This document shows positions 35,701-48,300 of a DNA stretch of 64,000 nucleotides, piece by piece. The notes under the pieces are model-generated. The model was not told where the DNA came from and searched no databases. It was given only the letters and a program-made list of their open reading frames with translations. Source of the DNA: Smittia aterrima (taxonomy: Eukaryota; Arthropoda; Insecta; Diptera; Chironomidae); contig CP093831.1 of assembly GCA_033063855.1 (NCBI GenBank), positions 13,454,001 to 13,518,000 on the forward strand, in the 5' to 3' direction. Both the position numbers and the translations under genes were made by a program. The first letter of the stretch is position 1, and each line of letters opens with the position of its first letter.

Positions 35701-37240
35701 CCATTGTGTTCCAATTTAAGGTGCTCATGACAAAAGCCAACAGCGAAGCTGTCGCCAGAGAGTTTTCTAAGTTTTGCATTACAAAAGGTTCATTGATGAA
35801 TTTACACTGCAGTCGAGTGAATCGAAGCGGCGACGATAGAAAATCGGTTGCTCTAATTTACAAAAAATGTCGTCTCCTTGTCGTAGTCTCCTCAATGCCA
35901 ATTGGAGGCTCGAAACAATTCGTTTGGAGTCAAAATACAATAATTACAACGTCATCCGGTTGCAAAACGACGTCATCTGAGGTCGATAATAATCGCTCAC
36001 TCCTACTGAGTTAGTGATAAGCTGACTCTTTCTAGACACAGCATCTGTGCGTGTTCAAACGTTATCAGCATTGTCTCTGAGAATTTACTCTCGCAAAGCT
36101 TTGCCCCTTTGTAAATATTTAAGCATTTGGCTGACCAGAAAACTTAACTTGTTGACGAAATCAAATATCTCAAAACTTTCCACTTCTAAATAATTTTACT
36201 GATTGAGCCTTGAGAACAATCTCTTGAAATTCTTAATGAACCTTCTTCGAGTTCAAGTCAAACAAGAAATTTCTTCTCCGAAGTTCCCCATTTGATAAGA
36301 AGAGACTTTGACATCAATTTCACGTTTGGACATCTTAACTTTGGGTCATTGACCTTGCTTTTGACGTCATAAAAATTGGAAATGTCAACATTGCAATTTT
36401 TACTCTTTAACTTAATCGACGACTTCTCATGTCTCGAACAGTTATCGAGGCTTAATTATCGGAGAATGAGAACTAGGTTAACAGATTATCATTTCGACAG
36501 ATTAAACATTTATTCTCATTGTAAGGTTCATCACAATCTTGTTAAACTACGACAAGCTGTTATAGTCGATTCACTAATTAAGAGCAAAACATCTTTATCA
36601 ATTGGCGAAGCAGCTGACAATCATAGAAAGCATCGGAACTTCAATATGATGACCTTTGTATTGTGAATCAGCTACTTCGACATAAAATGCACACATCGGC
36701 AATCGAGTTTAATTATTTTAAAATTTCCGGTTTCTTTGTCATTCCTAGTAAGACAATCTTTCTGAAAGATTCTTCAATCGAACATTGTTGTTTATGGTCC
36801 TCATCTCTAAATTGCATAAACATGCAGAAGGCGTCAATGTTGATACAAAACAACGCGCAAATATCCATATCGAATTACATGAAATAACTCTAAAGTTATG
36901 AAAGATTTACTAACACGTGATGTTTTCTAAATTAAATGAAACGTTTATTTCGATATTTGCGGCATTGACGAGCAATTTGTGGAATGCTTAATATCGATGA
37001 TCATCAATCATCGATCCGAGCGCAATAACTCGGTCAATTTATATTTTGATAATTTCCTCGTTGTAAATTGTTTTTGGCCAAATGTCGTTGAACGCGATTG
37101 AAAACAAGTTCTGAAGGCTTCGTTCCATTTACTGAAGATATTTTTCTTCCAAAAGCAATAACAAAAAGATTATTAATCATTTTCTCTTATGCAACTTAAA
37201 GTGGCATTCATTAAACCACAAAGTCTTTCTTTCATTTCAG
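32714..37240. other. Non-coding interval between BCS1 and the transporter
   Basis: About 4.5 kb. The left end must contain the BCS1 promoter (divergent side), and much of the rest is likely first intron of the transporter. A frame of 162 codons on the plus strand (34514-35002) lacks an early ATG and any recognisable domain. No transposon or RNA gene was seen. Confidence 0.5.
33200..33347 (+). other. Possible non-coding first exon of the SLC16-type transporter gene
   Basis: A strong donor (atcg|gtgagt) lies at 33348. The nearest downstream 5' UTR acceptor is at 37240 (tttctttcatttcag). Together they suggest a 5' UTR exon ending at 33347 and a 3.9 kb intron. The exon's left end is unknown and the position given is only indicative. 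Transcript data would be needed. Confidence 0.25.
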
Positions 37241-37353
37241 AAGATTGAATCATCTTAAGTTTCCGTCAATCTCGTCGTAAGACTAATCACAGCAGTTTCG
37301 TGTTCGAGACCGTTCGTGTTACTCGAACTTCCAAATAAGAGCTCCAAGAGTAA

Positions 37354-37845
37354 ATGGCAGAAATTTTAATCAACGAGCAAAAATTCGGTGACTTCAATTC
37401 GCCACTTCAAGTAACGTCAATCGATCCTCAAGCAAGCATCAACGATATTTGTGAAACTTATCAAAAAGAGGTAAGTTGTGTGGTACACGCGCCGCTAAGA
37501 AGCAATTTCAATTTCCGAGTTAAGCTGCCTTGAAGCGTTTAAGTGCTTGGAGTGTCAGAGACTCTCGTTCAAGGTTTCCTCATGCGCAATAAGCCAATTT
37601 ACTCAAAAATATTTTCCTTCGTTTAGGATTTCCGCATGATCGCCAGGCCGCATTTAATCTATACCACCGCACCGCGTCCACCAGTGCGTCAATTTGAGAA
37701 TAAACTAATAACGAAGGAGATACAATGGATTCAACAATCCATGCCCCAGCAACAACTGACACAGATGAAGCTAATGAAATACATAAGCAATTACCATCAT
37801 CAACAGTTAATGGCGAGTATTCGCCACCAGCAAAATCTGAATTAA
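37354..37845 (+). CDS. Spliced upstream ORF overlapping the transporter start in another frame
   Basis: An exon with a good acceptor at 37240 contains ATG 37354 (A at -3, G at +4) and 39 open codons starting MAEILINEQKFGDFNSPLQV, up to a strong donor (gtaagt at 37471), phase 0. The next acceptor (cgtttag, exon start 37627) continues in the same phase for 72 codons (DFRMIARPHLIYTTAPRPP..) to a stop at 37845, a product of 111 residues. The last 40 or so codons overlap the transporter CDS (ATG 37725) in the +1/+2 frame and are Gln-rich. There is no in-frame route to the transporter: the transporter frame has TAA at 37701. No family is recognised. It could be a regulatory upstream ORF, a real small protein, or chance. 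Confidence 0.4.
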
Positions 37846-40323
37846 ATTTAAAGTTAAATAGTGTTATTGAGCATCAGAACCAAGAGGAAGGAAGCAATAA
37901 ATCATCAACACCAATCGCCACCTACAACGATTATGAGAATACAAATGAAGAAGAAGTGAAGCCATTGCTGAAGTCGATAGTGAAGAGCCCTTCTGGAAAT
38001 TTACGACCGTCGTTGCCACTCAACGGGACGAAAAGTAAAAACAAGCGACTTAGTTGGCAAGCAGCTGATCCAACACGACATCACGTGCAATTTAGCAACC
38101 AGAACCAAGAAAGTCACGAGGGAAATACTCAATCAACATCGCTTGATTCGTCGGACGAGCCAGGCACACAGAATGAAGATTGCCCTTCGACGCCTCTCTC
38201 AACCACTGGCTCAAGTTCTAGTTCATCTTCCGATGAAGACGATGAGTTTTCCGAGTGCCAAGCACCGGATGGTGGCTGGGGATGGGTCGTTGTGTTTGCA
38301 AGTTTCATGATCAATATGATTGCTGATGGCATAACGTTCTCGTTTGGTATTTTCAACGTCGAATTTCTAAAATATTTCGGTGACTCGAAAGGAAAGACAG
38401 CTTGGATTGGATCAATCTTTATGGCTTCACCGCTTCTATCAGGGCCAATAGCATCCTATCTCACAGATCGCTACGGCTGTAGAAAGGTCACCATTGTTGG
38501 ATCAATAACAGCCTGCATAGGGTTTCTCCTGTCTGCATTATGCGATTCCATGGAGATGCTGTTCGTAACGTTCGGCGTCATTGCAGGAGTTGGTCTCAGT
38601 CTTTGTTACGTCGCAGCTGTAGTCAGTGTCGCTTATTATTTTGACAAGAGACGAAGCTTCGCGACAGGCATTTCGGTCTGTGGGTCTGGAATTGGCACTT
38701 TCATCTTCCCACCAATTATTCAATACTTGATTAGTGAGTATGGATGGAGAGGTTGCACAGTGTTGCTTGCTGGAATTTTCCTGAACATGTGCGTTTGCGG
38801 CGCTCTAATGAGAGATCTCGAGTGGACAACACATCGAGCGAAACAAAAGCGAAAAAATCGAGTCAAAACCAAGAATGGAACATCATTCGATTCGTTCTCG
38901 ATAAGCACAAGCAACAACACAGCGCAGATGCCATTAGAGGAGAATGGAGCTTTGCGGTTTAACGATAGTCTCGTTGAAGCAATGGCTGAAGATGATCCGC
39001 ATTTGTTTAGCTCGCTCATAAATTTACCGACTTTTGTCAAAAGCGGCGAAAAGGTAAATTCAACCTTGAAAGTTCAATGAACTTAAATAATAAAAATTTC
39101 TATTTGTAGATTCCTATTGGAGTCCTCGAGCAGTTGGCGAAGAATCGAAACTTTCATGACGTTATTGCGCACAATTACCCTCATCTTCTTAGCACGAGAA
39201 GTCTAAGTACAAGTGGGCCGATAACATCAAATGAACCTTCGACTATTCTCTCACCAACAACAGTTGAGAACTCATTAAAACAAAAGAACCGAAAGCATCG
39301 TCACACGATACAGATTGGCGAGTCAGAGACGGACGTAGCCGACAAGTGGCTGAGACAGCATAATCACAAACATCATACTCATGTGATGGACATCTTGAAG
39401 GACTTGCGACTCCATCGACACTCGTTGACTTATCGTGGAGCTATGCTAAACATCAATCGCTATCGTCTAAAAGCAAGCTCGTGCCCGGATATTTACAGAA
39501 ATTCTATGACTACAATTGCATCAGACGGAACGTCAACAACACGACAAATGGTTTCTGAGTTCAAAAGGCTTTTCAAGGACATTCTCGACTTTAGTTATTT
39601 CCTCGACATTCGTTTCCTGCTTTTCGCAATCTCCAACTTTATTCTCTACGCGTGGTATGACGTTGTTTACGTTTATCTTCCTGACTGGGCAATTGAACAT
39701 AAAGTTCCTGAGACGGATGCCAGTATGCTCATCTCTCTCATTGGAATTCTTAACATGTTTGGAGAGATTGCACTAGGATGGGCAGGAGATCGAGATGAAT
39801 TGAATCCAAATATCGTTTATGCAATCTGCATGGGCCTTTGTGGAGTAATCGTCTTAATGATTCCATTGTTCGTGACTTATGAATGGATGTGCGTTCTGTC
39901 GGGCCTTTTCGGAGTGTTCATCGCTGCGAATTATTCGCTGACGAGCATCATTCTTGTGAATTTAGTGGACATCGATCGATTCACCAATGCATATGGTCTT
40001 TTGCTTCTCGTGCAAGGCGTCGCCAATCTCGTTGGCCCACCGCTTGCTGGATTCGGTTATGATCTTACTGGAACCTACGATTTATCTTTCTATCTCGCTG
40101 GTGGATTTATAATTGTGTCAGGAATTCTTCTAATGATTCTTCCTATACTTGGTCGTTATAGGAAATATCAAAAACGACGAGAATCACGTTTCTTGAACAA
40201 CGCTGAAGTGAAAAACGTTATGGTGAGTTTGCAGCTTTAAACAAACTGTCATAATCTTTAAAATAATCCGTTGAAACATTTTCTCAGACGAAGACGACAA
40301 ACGCTAAAGGTGTAAGCGTTTAA
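37725..40323 (+). CDS. Monocarboxylate transporter-like protein (SLC16/MFS)
   Basis: Plasma-membrane major facilitator of the SLC16 type (lactate, pyruvate, ketone bodies or related solutes; substrate not predictable). Exons 37725-39053, 39110-40222 and 40288-40323, phase 0 at both junctions, give 825 residues. A long Ser/Asp-rich cytoplasmic N-terminus (about 180 residues) leads to the family signature DGGWGWVVVFASF in TM1. TM2-6 follow (AWIGSIFMASPLLSGPIASYLTDRYGCR is the classical loop 2-3 region). A very long central cytoplasmic loop spans the intron, and then come TM7-12 (YAWYDVVYVYLPDWAI, GWAGDRDELN, FGYDLTGTYDLSFYLAGG). The last exon gives a short tail ending in KGVSV. An alternative end by read-through of the second donor (stop 40240) is possible. 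The AATAAA is at 40458. Confidence 0.9.
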
Positions 40324-40457
40324 AAGTTTCCTACATCGTAGCTGTGACTAAGCATAAATCATAATTGTAATTTTAAAAACTGCATCCTTCTGGTTCTAAC
40401 AGCTCAACACATTCATTATCATCCATCGATATTTTTAAGTGAACCTCCAAAGAATCT

Positions 40458-40463
40458 AATAAA
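40458..40463 (+). terminator. Polyadenylation signal of the transporter gene
   Basis: AATAAA 135 bp after the stop codon. Confidence 0.65.
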
Positions 40464-40469
40464 CCTCGG

Positions 40470-42396
40470 TTTGGATTTCGTTCGACCTCTTTCGACGTGT
40501 GCGAGACTCGTGTAGTTCAATTTTCTTCTAATCTTAAGTTCAATTAATTGTCCAAATGTTTAAAAAGTCTTTTAAATGTTTCAATGCCATTTAAGAAAAT
40601 AAAATTTTCCTGTTCAAGGGCTAAAGATAAGATGAGACCAATGAGATAAACTTTACCTTGAGCTAATGTTGGACGCAAAGAACAAGTGAAAGGATATTTT
40701 ATTTTAATAATTTGATAAAGAGAGATAGTAATCATCTGTGATCATCTAAGAAAAAACCATTAACTTGTAGTGTCCGATAAACAAACGATTCGATTAAAAC
40801 AAAACAAAATTATCGTGACGAATTATTAAAACCAATTGAAGTAGAGAACATTAAATATGTTTGTTGAATAAAAACAAATTAATGTGAAGAAATTAATTGT
40901 GGTCGAAGTTGATTGTCACCTTCAATCACAATTTATTTTAGCTCAAACAAAATTTCTAGAAAAAAAATTGACTGAGGAATGTTTTATGAGCGACGAAACA
41001 GAGAAATATTCTGAGTGATAGGTAGAGATGAAGAAAGAGTTCAGTTAACATTCGAGAAAACGAAGCTCACGAAAAAAAATGAAGAAAATCTGCTTTCTTT
41101 CCAAATTAATCTGAACCTTACTCAAACTTATGATATTTTAGATACTTTTGGGAGAAGAATATTCTTGATTATTGCGATGAGAGCTTTCAGCTCATTCAAA
41201 TTAGTGAATTAATAAAATACGAAAAAAATTGTGAAACCTTGAAATTGCCTCATATTTGTGTAATCTTCTAATCCGACAATTCAGTAGTCTCGCTCTAATA
41301 TAACTGAACCGCGTTTAAAGGAATTTAAAAGTAGATTTAAAACTTACTTCTCGAACCAAAAGACAATTCAAATCTATTCTAAAATGAAATATTTAACTCA
41401 ATAGAATCTTCCTCGGCTGGAATCGAGATATGTAAATCGAATCTTTAACCAACAATATCAACTCGATATTTCGTTTTGTTTTTAAAAATCCGAAATGATC
41501 AGAGCTTTTTCCTTCGTGAAAGCTTCCAAATGAACTTTAAGTTGCATCAACTTCTTTAGCAATCAAAAGCTCGAGAGAAATTGAAATTTGGTTTCTTCCA
41601 GCGACCACCGACTACAAATCGAAAGCTTTTAATCAGTTTTAGCTAGAAAATGACAAAAAAAAAATAATTCACAAACTCCAAAAAGCTTCAAAAGAGTCTC
41701 AGTTTGAGAAAATAAAAACTTTTCTTGGTTTCAAGATAAAATGTAAACTTTATTTCTTCTCTTATCGATCGAGGTCGATTCAAACAAGTACTTGTTGAGA
41801 CACAATGATAATATTCAAAAGACAAAAAAAAAATATAAAAAAATATTTACAAAAATTCCAATCCTAAAATTGTTTTTTTCGTCTCATTTTATTTACAGTT
41901 CGAAAATAATTTCTTCAAAAAATTGCAGAATTTTCCCTCGAAATCAAAATAATTTTCCTTGTGCGTCGATTGAGGTGACAAAGAAGTTGTCCTTGATCTG
42001 ATGATTTGGTAACCTATCTTGTGTAATTTCTTTACATTGATTTTCCAAAAATATTTGCTCGCGACGATCGTTTACTCTAATTCTATCAAGCTAACTCTTC
42101 ATTGCATTCCCTTAGTCTAAGCTTTTTAAGTTTTCAGTGAAGTTCTCATTCTCACAAGTCTATAACTTAAAATCTAAATTCGCTTATTGTCTAAGAATAG
42201 TTTCACTTAAATACTTCGCAACTTAAAGAGAAAGTCGCGCATTTTTTTCGTTGAAAACTTCTCGTCAATCGTTTCTCCAAAATTTAATTTTGGTTTCTCG
42301 TTCTTGCAATAATTTTACAAATGAAAATTGGCACAAAAAATTTTTGCGACTAGGTGATGTGGAAGCTGTTTGAAGATATTTGCGGATTCGTCCACA
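40470..42396. other. Intergenic, between convergent transporter and protease-homologue genes
   Basis: About 1.9 kb of AT-rich DNA with no supported gene. It probably holds the 3' UTR of the minus-strand protease-homologue gene. No clear minus-strand AATAAA was found close to its stop codon. Confidence 0.5.
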
Positions 42397-45300
42397 CTAG
42401 ACAAACATTCGGCTGTTGCCAACGGTGTTCTTGATCCATGTAATTGCCTTCGCTGAGAGTCCTGCGAAGATTGATGTGTCTTGACAGCCGTTCTTGCGAT
42501 TTTGGATGCCATTCAGCAACCATCTGCTTTCCTTAGCTGAGTAACAGTAAAGCGCGGAGCCCTTGTCGTTCTGAAATGAAAAATTATTTTAAATCTCTGT
42601 TTAGCTCGAACAACCTTGAACTCACATAACATTCACTGCTGAGCTTGTTTTGAGGTGTGACACAGACTGCGTCGGTCTCTGTTGTGCAATTACGATCGAC
42701 TGTAGCGAGTTTCTCGTATTTTTCATAAGCGTTGTCTACAATTATAAATCGAAATGAATAAGAGCAGTCGAGTTATTGATTTCCAAATGAACTTACTTGA
42801 CTCGCGAACTACCCAACCCGTGGACAAGCATTCTCTTGAAGACTCAGTGTCCCAGTCGTTCAGACAAGCTGAATAAATTTGATTGGCGAATGGCAAGACT
42901 TGTTTCAGTTCCAAAAGTGCAAAGTCGCTCTGTAAAAAAATGAAATTAGAATCTTGAAAGGTTTTAAAGGTCGATTAATTTACGTCTGGATAAGTGACGA
43001 TATTTCCAATCAAACTGATGACGCTGTTCTTGCTAATCTTGCTCATATTAAGCTCAGTGCTTCCAGCTATCAAAATCCATTCCTGAACAGGCTCAGTCAC
43101 ACAAGATGCGCTCGTCAATGCCCAGAGGGGTGAAATTATGCTTGCAGTGCATCGAAGGCTTGAATCGCGATTGACGACAAGTGAAATGCTTGAGAATTCA
43201 CCGGAATCGACAGATGATGATGAGTTCGATCCGCATTCTAAATGAATCAAAGTTTAGTTTAAGTTTTTATAGATAGAAGTTGTAGAACTCACCGTAGTTT
43301 GAACATTGAATTTCCACTAAACCATCAGTGCACGATTCAACAAACTCAAATTCTTCCAACGATTCACCCTTGACCGCTAAATATTTCTCTTCCTTCTGAG
43401 AAGTTTCTCCATTGCTCTTCCATTCAATAGCGCTCGAGTATCCCATTTTGTTGCAGACCTTGTCTGACAAACCTCTTGTCCATTGCTTAGCGCAAACCTT
43501 GAAGAATTTATCTTCCTGCTTAGCTTGGAGAATGTTTGTTTCATTATTCAAATTGAAGCAATTCCATTCATCGGAGTAGTCAGAGCATTGAGCTTTACCA
43601 TCGCAGACCTTCGATTTAGGAACACAATCGCTTGTGTAAGCACATTTGAATTTATCATCAGGACACGAAGTCGGATCAGCTAATTTGTCTAAGAATTCTT
43701 GTTTGAAGAGTTTTGTCTTATCGACGACGTCCTTCTCTAACGATTGCTGACTTTTCTCTGTCTGATTCTTTCCAGTGTTGTCGGGAAGAATTTTGCCTTC
43801 GCGGAAGTTCGACGCTTCGTCCGATTCATTTTTAATCGAAGGAAACGTCGTTGACTCTAAAAAATGACCGGTCGTTTCAGTCTTTTCAGTGATCTCGTTC
43901 TCGCTGGTTGGTGAGTTTGGTTCAGTTGTTGTTGTTAAAACATCTTTATGAGTTAATGGAATTACTTTCAAAGTGTTGTCGTTGCCGCCATCTCCAAAGT
44001 GCTGGAAATTTTCGAGGGTGACTTTCGATTTCTGATCTTCACTGCTTTCATCAACTTTCACAGAAACTGAGGTTGAGGTTTCTCCGACCGCAGTCGAAGA
44101 AGAAATGGCTTCAGGTGTAGTCCCAGTATATCCGACCGGAGTCGAAGAAGTAATGGCTTCAGGTGTAGACCCAGTGTATGACTCGCTGTCGAGTTTCGTG
44201 CTTGTTTCGAAAGAGTTCAAAAAACGCTCAGCAGTGTTAACAATAAGTTCTGAAATGCTTGGAGATTCAGAGCTTGTCGAGGGTAATTGAGTAGTTGTTG
44301 TGGGATCAGAAGTTGATGTTGAAACTTGCGATTGTTCTGTTGACGACGAGACGATAACTTGAATGAAAGGAGCTTGCGTGGTTGTTGATTCACTTGAGAC
44401 TGAAGTTGAAGTGGAGTCGCTTGAAACTGTTGTTGTTGATTGTTCAACATTCTTTGCTTCGGATTGTGTTGTCAACACAATTTCAGCTTTAGTCGTGCTT
44501 TCAGTTGCTGAACTTTCTGGATTAACTGAACTTGAGTTTTCTGGTGTCACTGTAACTTCTTCTTCTTCATCTTCCTTGTCAACGGTTTCTCCAAACAAAT
44601 TTTGATTGTCGTCATCTTCATGATCATCATGAGAATGTTCTGTTGTAGTTGTAGAAGCTGTAGTGCTTTCTCCTGAAGTCGATGATTCAATCAAAATCGG
44701 CACAGCAGTTGATGAGCTTGAGTCTGAGTTCGAGGTTTCTGAAGTAATTTGAATCTCATTTGCGGTTGTCGTTGACTCGGCTGATACCAAAGTTGATTGC
44801 GTGGTTGAGTTGAGCGAAACCACTTTAACAATTGGCGAATCGGTATGTGTATCATTGGAGTACGAGACTGTGATTGAGAAAGTCTTATTGGCTTCGTCGG
44901 TTTCGTCTGAGACGACCATTCCATGTGCTCCATGCAAAATGTGATGCAAAGTTTCGTTGTTTTCAAGTTCTGGTAAGAAAGGCGACTGGTTATGTGGAGC
45001 TTCAGACTCAAGAACATTTTCAGTAACTGGTTTCTCTTGATTCTTTGAAACTTCAGCAGCTGGCAAGAAGGGAGACATATCGTGGGACTCATTCATTTGT
45101 TCAGCGTGCGTGCTATTCTCAGTCAACCAGAGATGAATTGGCGTTGCTGTTGAGTAAATTGTTGTATTGCTTAACGATTGGGTTGTTGTGTTCATGTCGA
45201 AAATGTTGACATCATTCTTCAAGTCCTTTCCACGATTAAGTGCGAAATAATTTTCTGTTGGTCGAGGTGTATCGTCTAATTCTTCAATAACGGGTTTGCT

Positions 45301-48300
45301 ACTGGTCGATTCTTGCACTTCATGGGTTTCTTCCAAGAGTTTTGATTTCTTTTCTCCAGTGTATTGTGTCTCAGACTTTACTTCTTCGTTTTCTTTCGAA
45401 GGCTCGGGCTCTGCTTTAGGTTCTTCTGTCGATGAGACAGCGGAATTGTTAATGATCACGTGATGGCTATGATCTGTGTCGCTTGAAGGTTCTGGCTCAG
45501 ATTTAGGCTCTGGCTCTGATTTTGGTTCACTTGAAGGCTCTGGCTTACTTGAAGGCTCGCTTGTGGGCTCTGCTTCTGATTTTGGTTCTCCTGAAGGTTC
45601 GCTTGTAGGCTCTGCCTCGGATTTATGTCCATTAGAAGGTTCAGGTTCGGATTTCGGTTCTTCTGTCGACGTCACTGCGGAATTGTTAACGATCAAATGA
45701 TGACTATGATCGGCGTCACTATCATGCTTGTCGCTTGAAGGTTCTGGCTCTGACTTAGGTTCACTTGTAGGTTCTGGCTCGGATTTGTCTCCATTGGATG
45801 GTTCAGGTTCAGATTTTGGTTCTTCTGTCGATGAGACTCCAGCGTTGTTATAAATCAAATGATGACTGTGGTCTGTGTCGCTATCGTGCTTATTGCTTGA
45901 AGGTTCTGGCTCAGATTTAGGTTCACTTGTTGGCTCTGGTTCACCTGAAGGTTCTCCTGTAGGCTCTGATGTTGGTTCTGCCTCGGATTTGTGTCCACTA
46001 GAAGGTTCAGGTTCAGATTTCGGTTCTTCAGTTGATGAAACTCCAGCGTTGTTATAGATCAAATGATGGTCGTGATGATCGTGACTATCCTTTGAAGCTT
46101 CCGGTTCTGATTTTGGCTCACTTGAAGGTTCTGGCTCTGATTTAGGTTCGCTTGTAGGTTCTGGCTCGGACTTAGGTTCACTAGATGGCTCCGGTTCAGA
46201 CTTGGGTTCTTCTGTCGACGTCACTCCAGCGTTGTTGTAGATCAAATGATGATTATGATGATGTTCATCGTCGTGACCGTCCTTTGAAGGTTCTGGTTCA
46301 GACTTAGGTTCGCTTGTAGGTTCTGGTTCTGATTTTGGCTCACTTGAAGGCTCTGGCTCTGACTTAGGCTCACTCGATGGTTCGCCCGTTGATGATTCGT
46401 GATCGTGATGATGGTGATCGTGTCCATGGTGATCGTGTCCATGGTGATCATGATCTCCTGTTGGTTCTGGCTCAGCTGCGGTATTGTCAACGAAAATTGA
46501 ATCTTCTTTGCCAACACATTCTTTGAATGCTTCATCAAATATCATATCTGTTGGGCATGTGCACATGAAGTCAACTTTCTCAGCTGAGAATTCACATTTG
46601 TAGTCACAACTGTTCTTATCTGATTCGGAGCAACGATCTGGAACGCGAGCAGTTCTAATTGCATTCAAATTAACGAGATAGCGACTCATAAATTGTTGAT
46701 TATTCTTTTGCAAAAAGCTTTCAATTCTGCTCATCATTTCATCGGAAGTCATTTCAGAATTTGGATTCTTCCAACTGACACGATAATCGACGACAACTGA
46801 TCCAGGTCTGTAAATAAATTTGTTTAAATAAAATAACTTTGAAAATTCAAGAGTGAAACACTCACTTAAGTCCAATGATTTTAATGAAGAACTCTTCATC
46901 TCCATTTTGCGACAGTGCGTTCTTGATCTCGTATTCCAAGTCCTTGATAAGCTTCTTGTAAATTGGAGAGTTCGAATCGTTATACTCGTCTGAGTAATCA
47001 GCGTTTGAGAGAGTGATTTGACCTTCCAATGTGTTCGGAACTGAATGAATATAAAAAGATATTTAATTATTAAATAAGAAGAAGAAGTTTAACGACGCTT
47101 TGTGTTAATGCCAGCGAGACATTCTTAATTACTTTGAGATAAAGAATGGAAAAGTTCTCACCATATTTGATTAAATCAGCCGGCAGAGTTGTTTCAATAA
47201 TCGGAGGTAATGTGGATTCAGTTGTTGTAGTCGTTGTCGTGCTATCAGTTTGAGTGTTCGCTCCAGAAGAACCACCGAAGCCTGCGACAGCAACCGAGTC
47301 GTTAGAGGTTGATTTCAGATTTCTCGCTTCAATTGGCGATTCCGATTTGCTGAAGATACCCGCTGTTTGCAATGAATGGAAAGGTTTTGTTTAACTTAGA
47401 CTTTTTATCGCGTGTTTATCTAGCTTACATGCGGCGAGAATTCCCAGCAGAATAACAGCTGCAACAAGTCCAATGCAAACAATCCAGCAACATTTGTTCT
47501 TTCCCGACTTTGAACGCTTGTCTTGCGTCACGTAAAGCTTCTCACCTCTGCGAAAGAAATTAAGATGCTTTAGCAAAAAGTTTCGTTGAAGCTACTCGTG
47601 GACAATGATTCCTAATGAAGACAGGAACGAAATAAGGAGAAGAAGTTTGCAAAGCGATAGTTGATGAACTGCAGATTAGAATTGCAAAGCAAGAAAAAAA
47701 AACATTCAAATGAATAAGCGAGGTTCTCTCTACTTCCAATTTGGTTAATGAATCAAGGCAATGGAACGGGAATGTTATGCGAAAAAAGAAACTAAGTTTT
47801 AGTTCAGAGTGAAGATCGAAGAACGTTTAATTCTGCGCAATCTTCGACAATCAGACTGAACAGTTTTTACAGGTTTGAGACTACAATAAATCGTTTTTTT
47901 TCCTTTAAATCCATTTACGAAATGAGCTAGCGGAGTGGAAGTAGAGAAGTTACGAAGATACCTCGAGACGTTATCCATCCATTCGTTATAATTAACAATT
48001 CCGTATTCAGGAGATTCAAGCGACAGTCCGTTATGGCCAACGCCGTGCAGTTTACGGGAATTTGAAAAGCTACAAAAATTTCAGTTTTTTTTTCGGTCGA
48101 ATTTAAGTTTTTAAAAGATTGTCAGAGAACAGTCAGAGAGAAGAAGTGTGGAGATGAGCTGAGATTATTTTGCACTTACCCCATATATTTTCTGTGCTTA
48201 TTAACGGGAACGAAATACTCATCATACGAGTCATCTTTCATGTTTCCCACCTCAACATCGCTGTCCTTCTTAGCCGGCAAATCATTATTGTTGTGCTTGC

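Noticed and set aside
44691..45092. 133-codon alternative-frame ORF antisense-parallel to the protease-homologue exon 8
   Set aside because: A frame shadow of a repetitive Ser/Thr/Gln coding exon; no independent start or homology.
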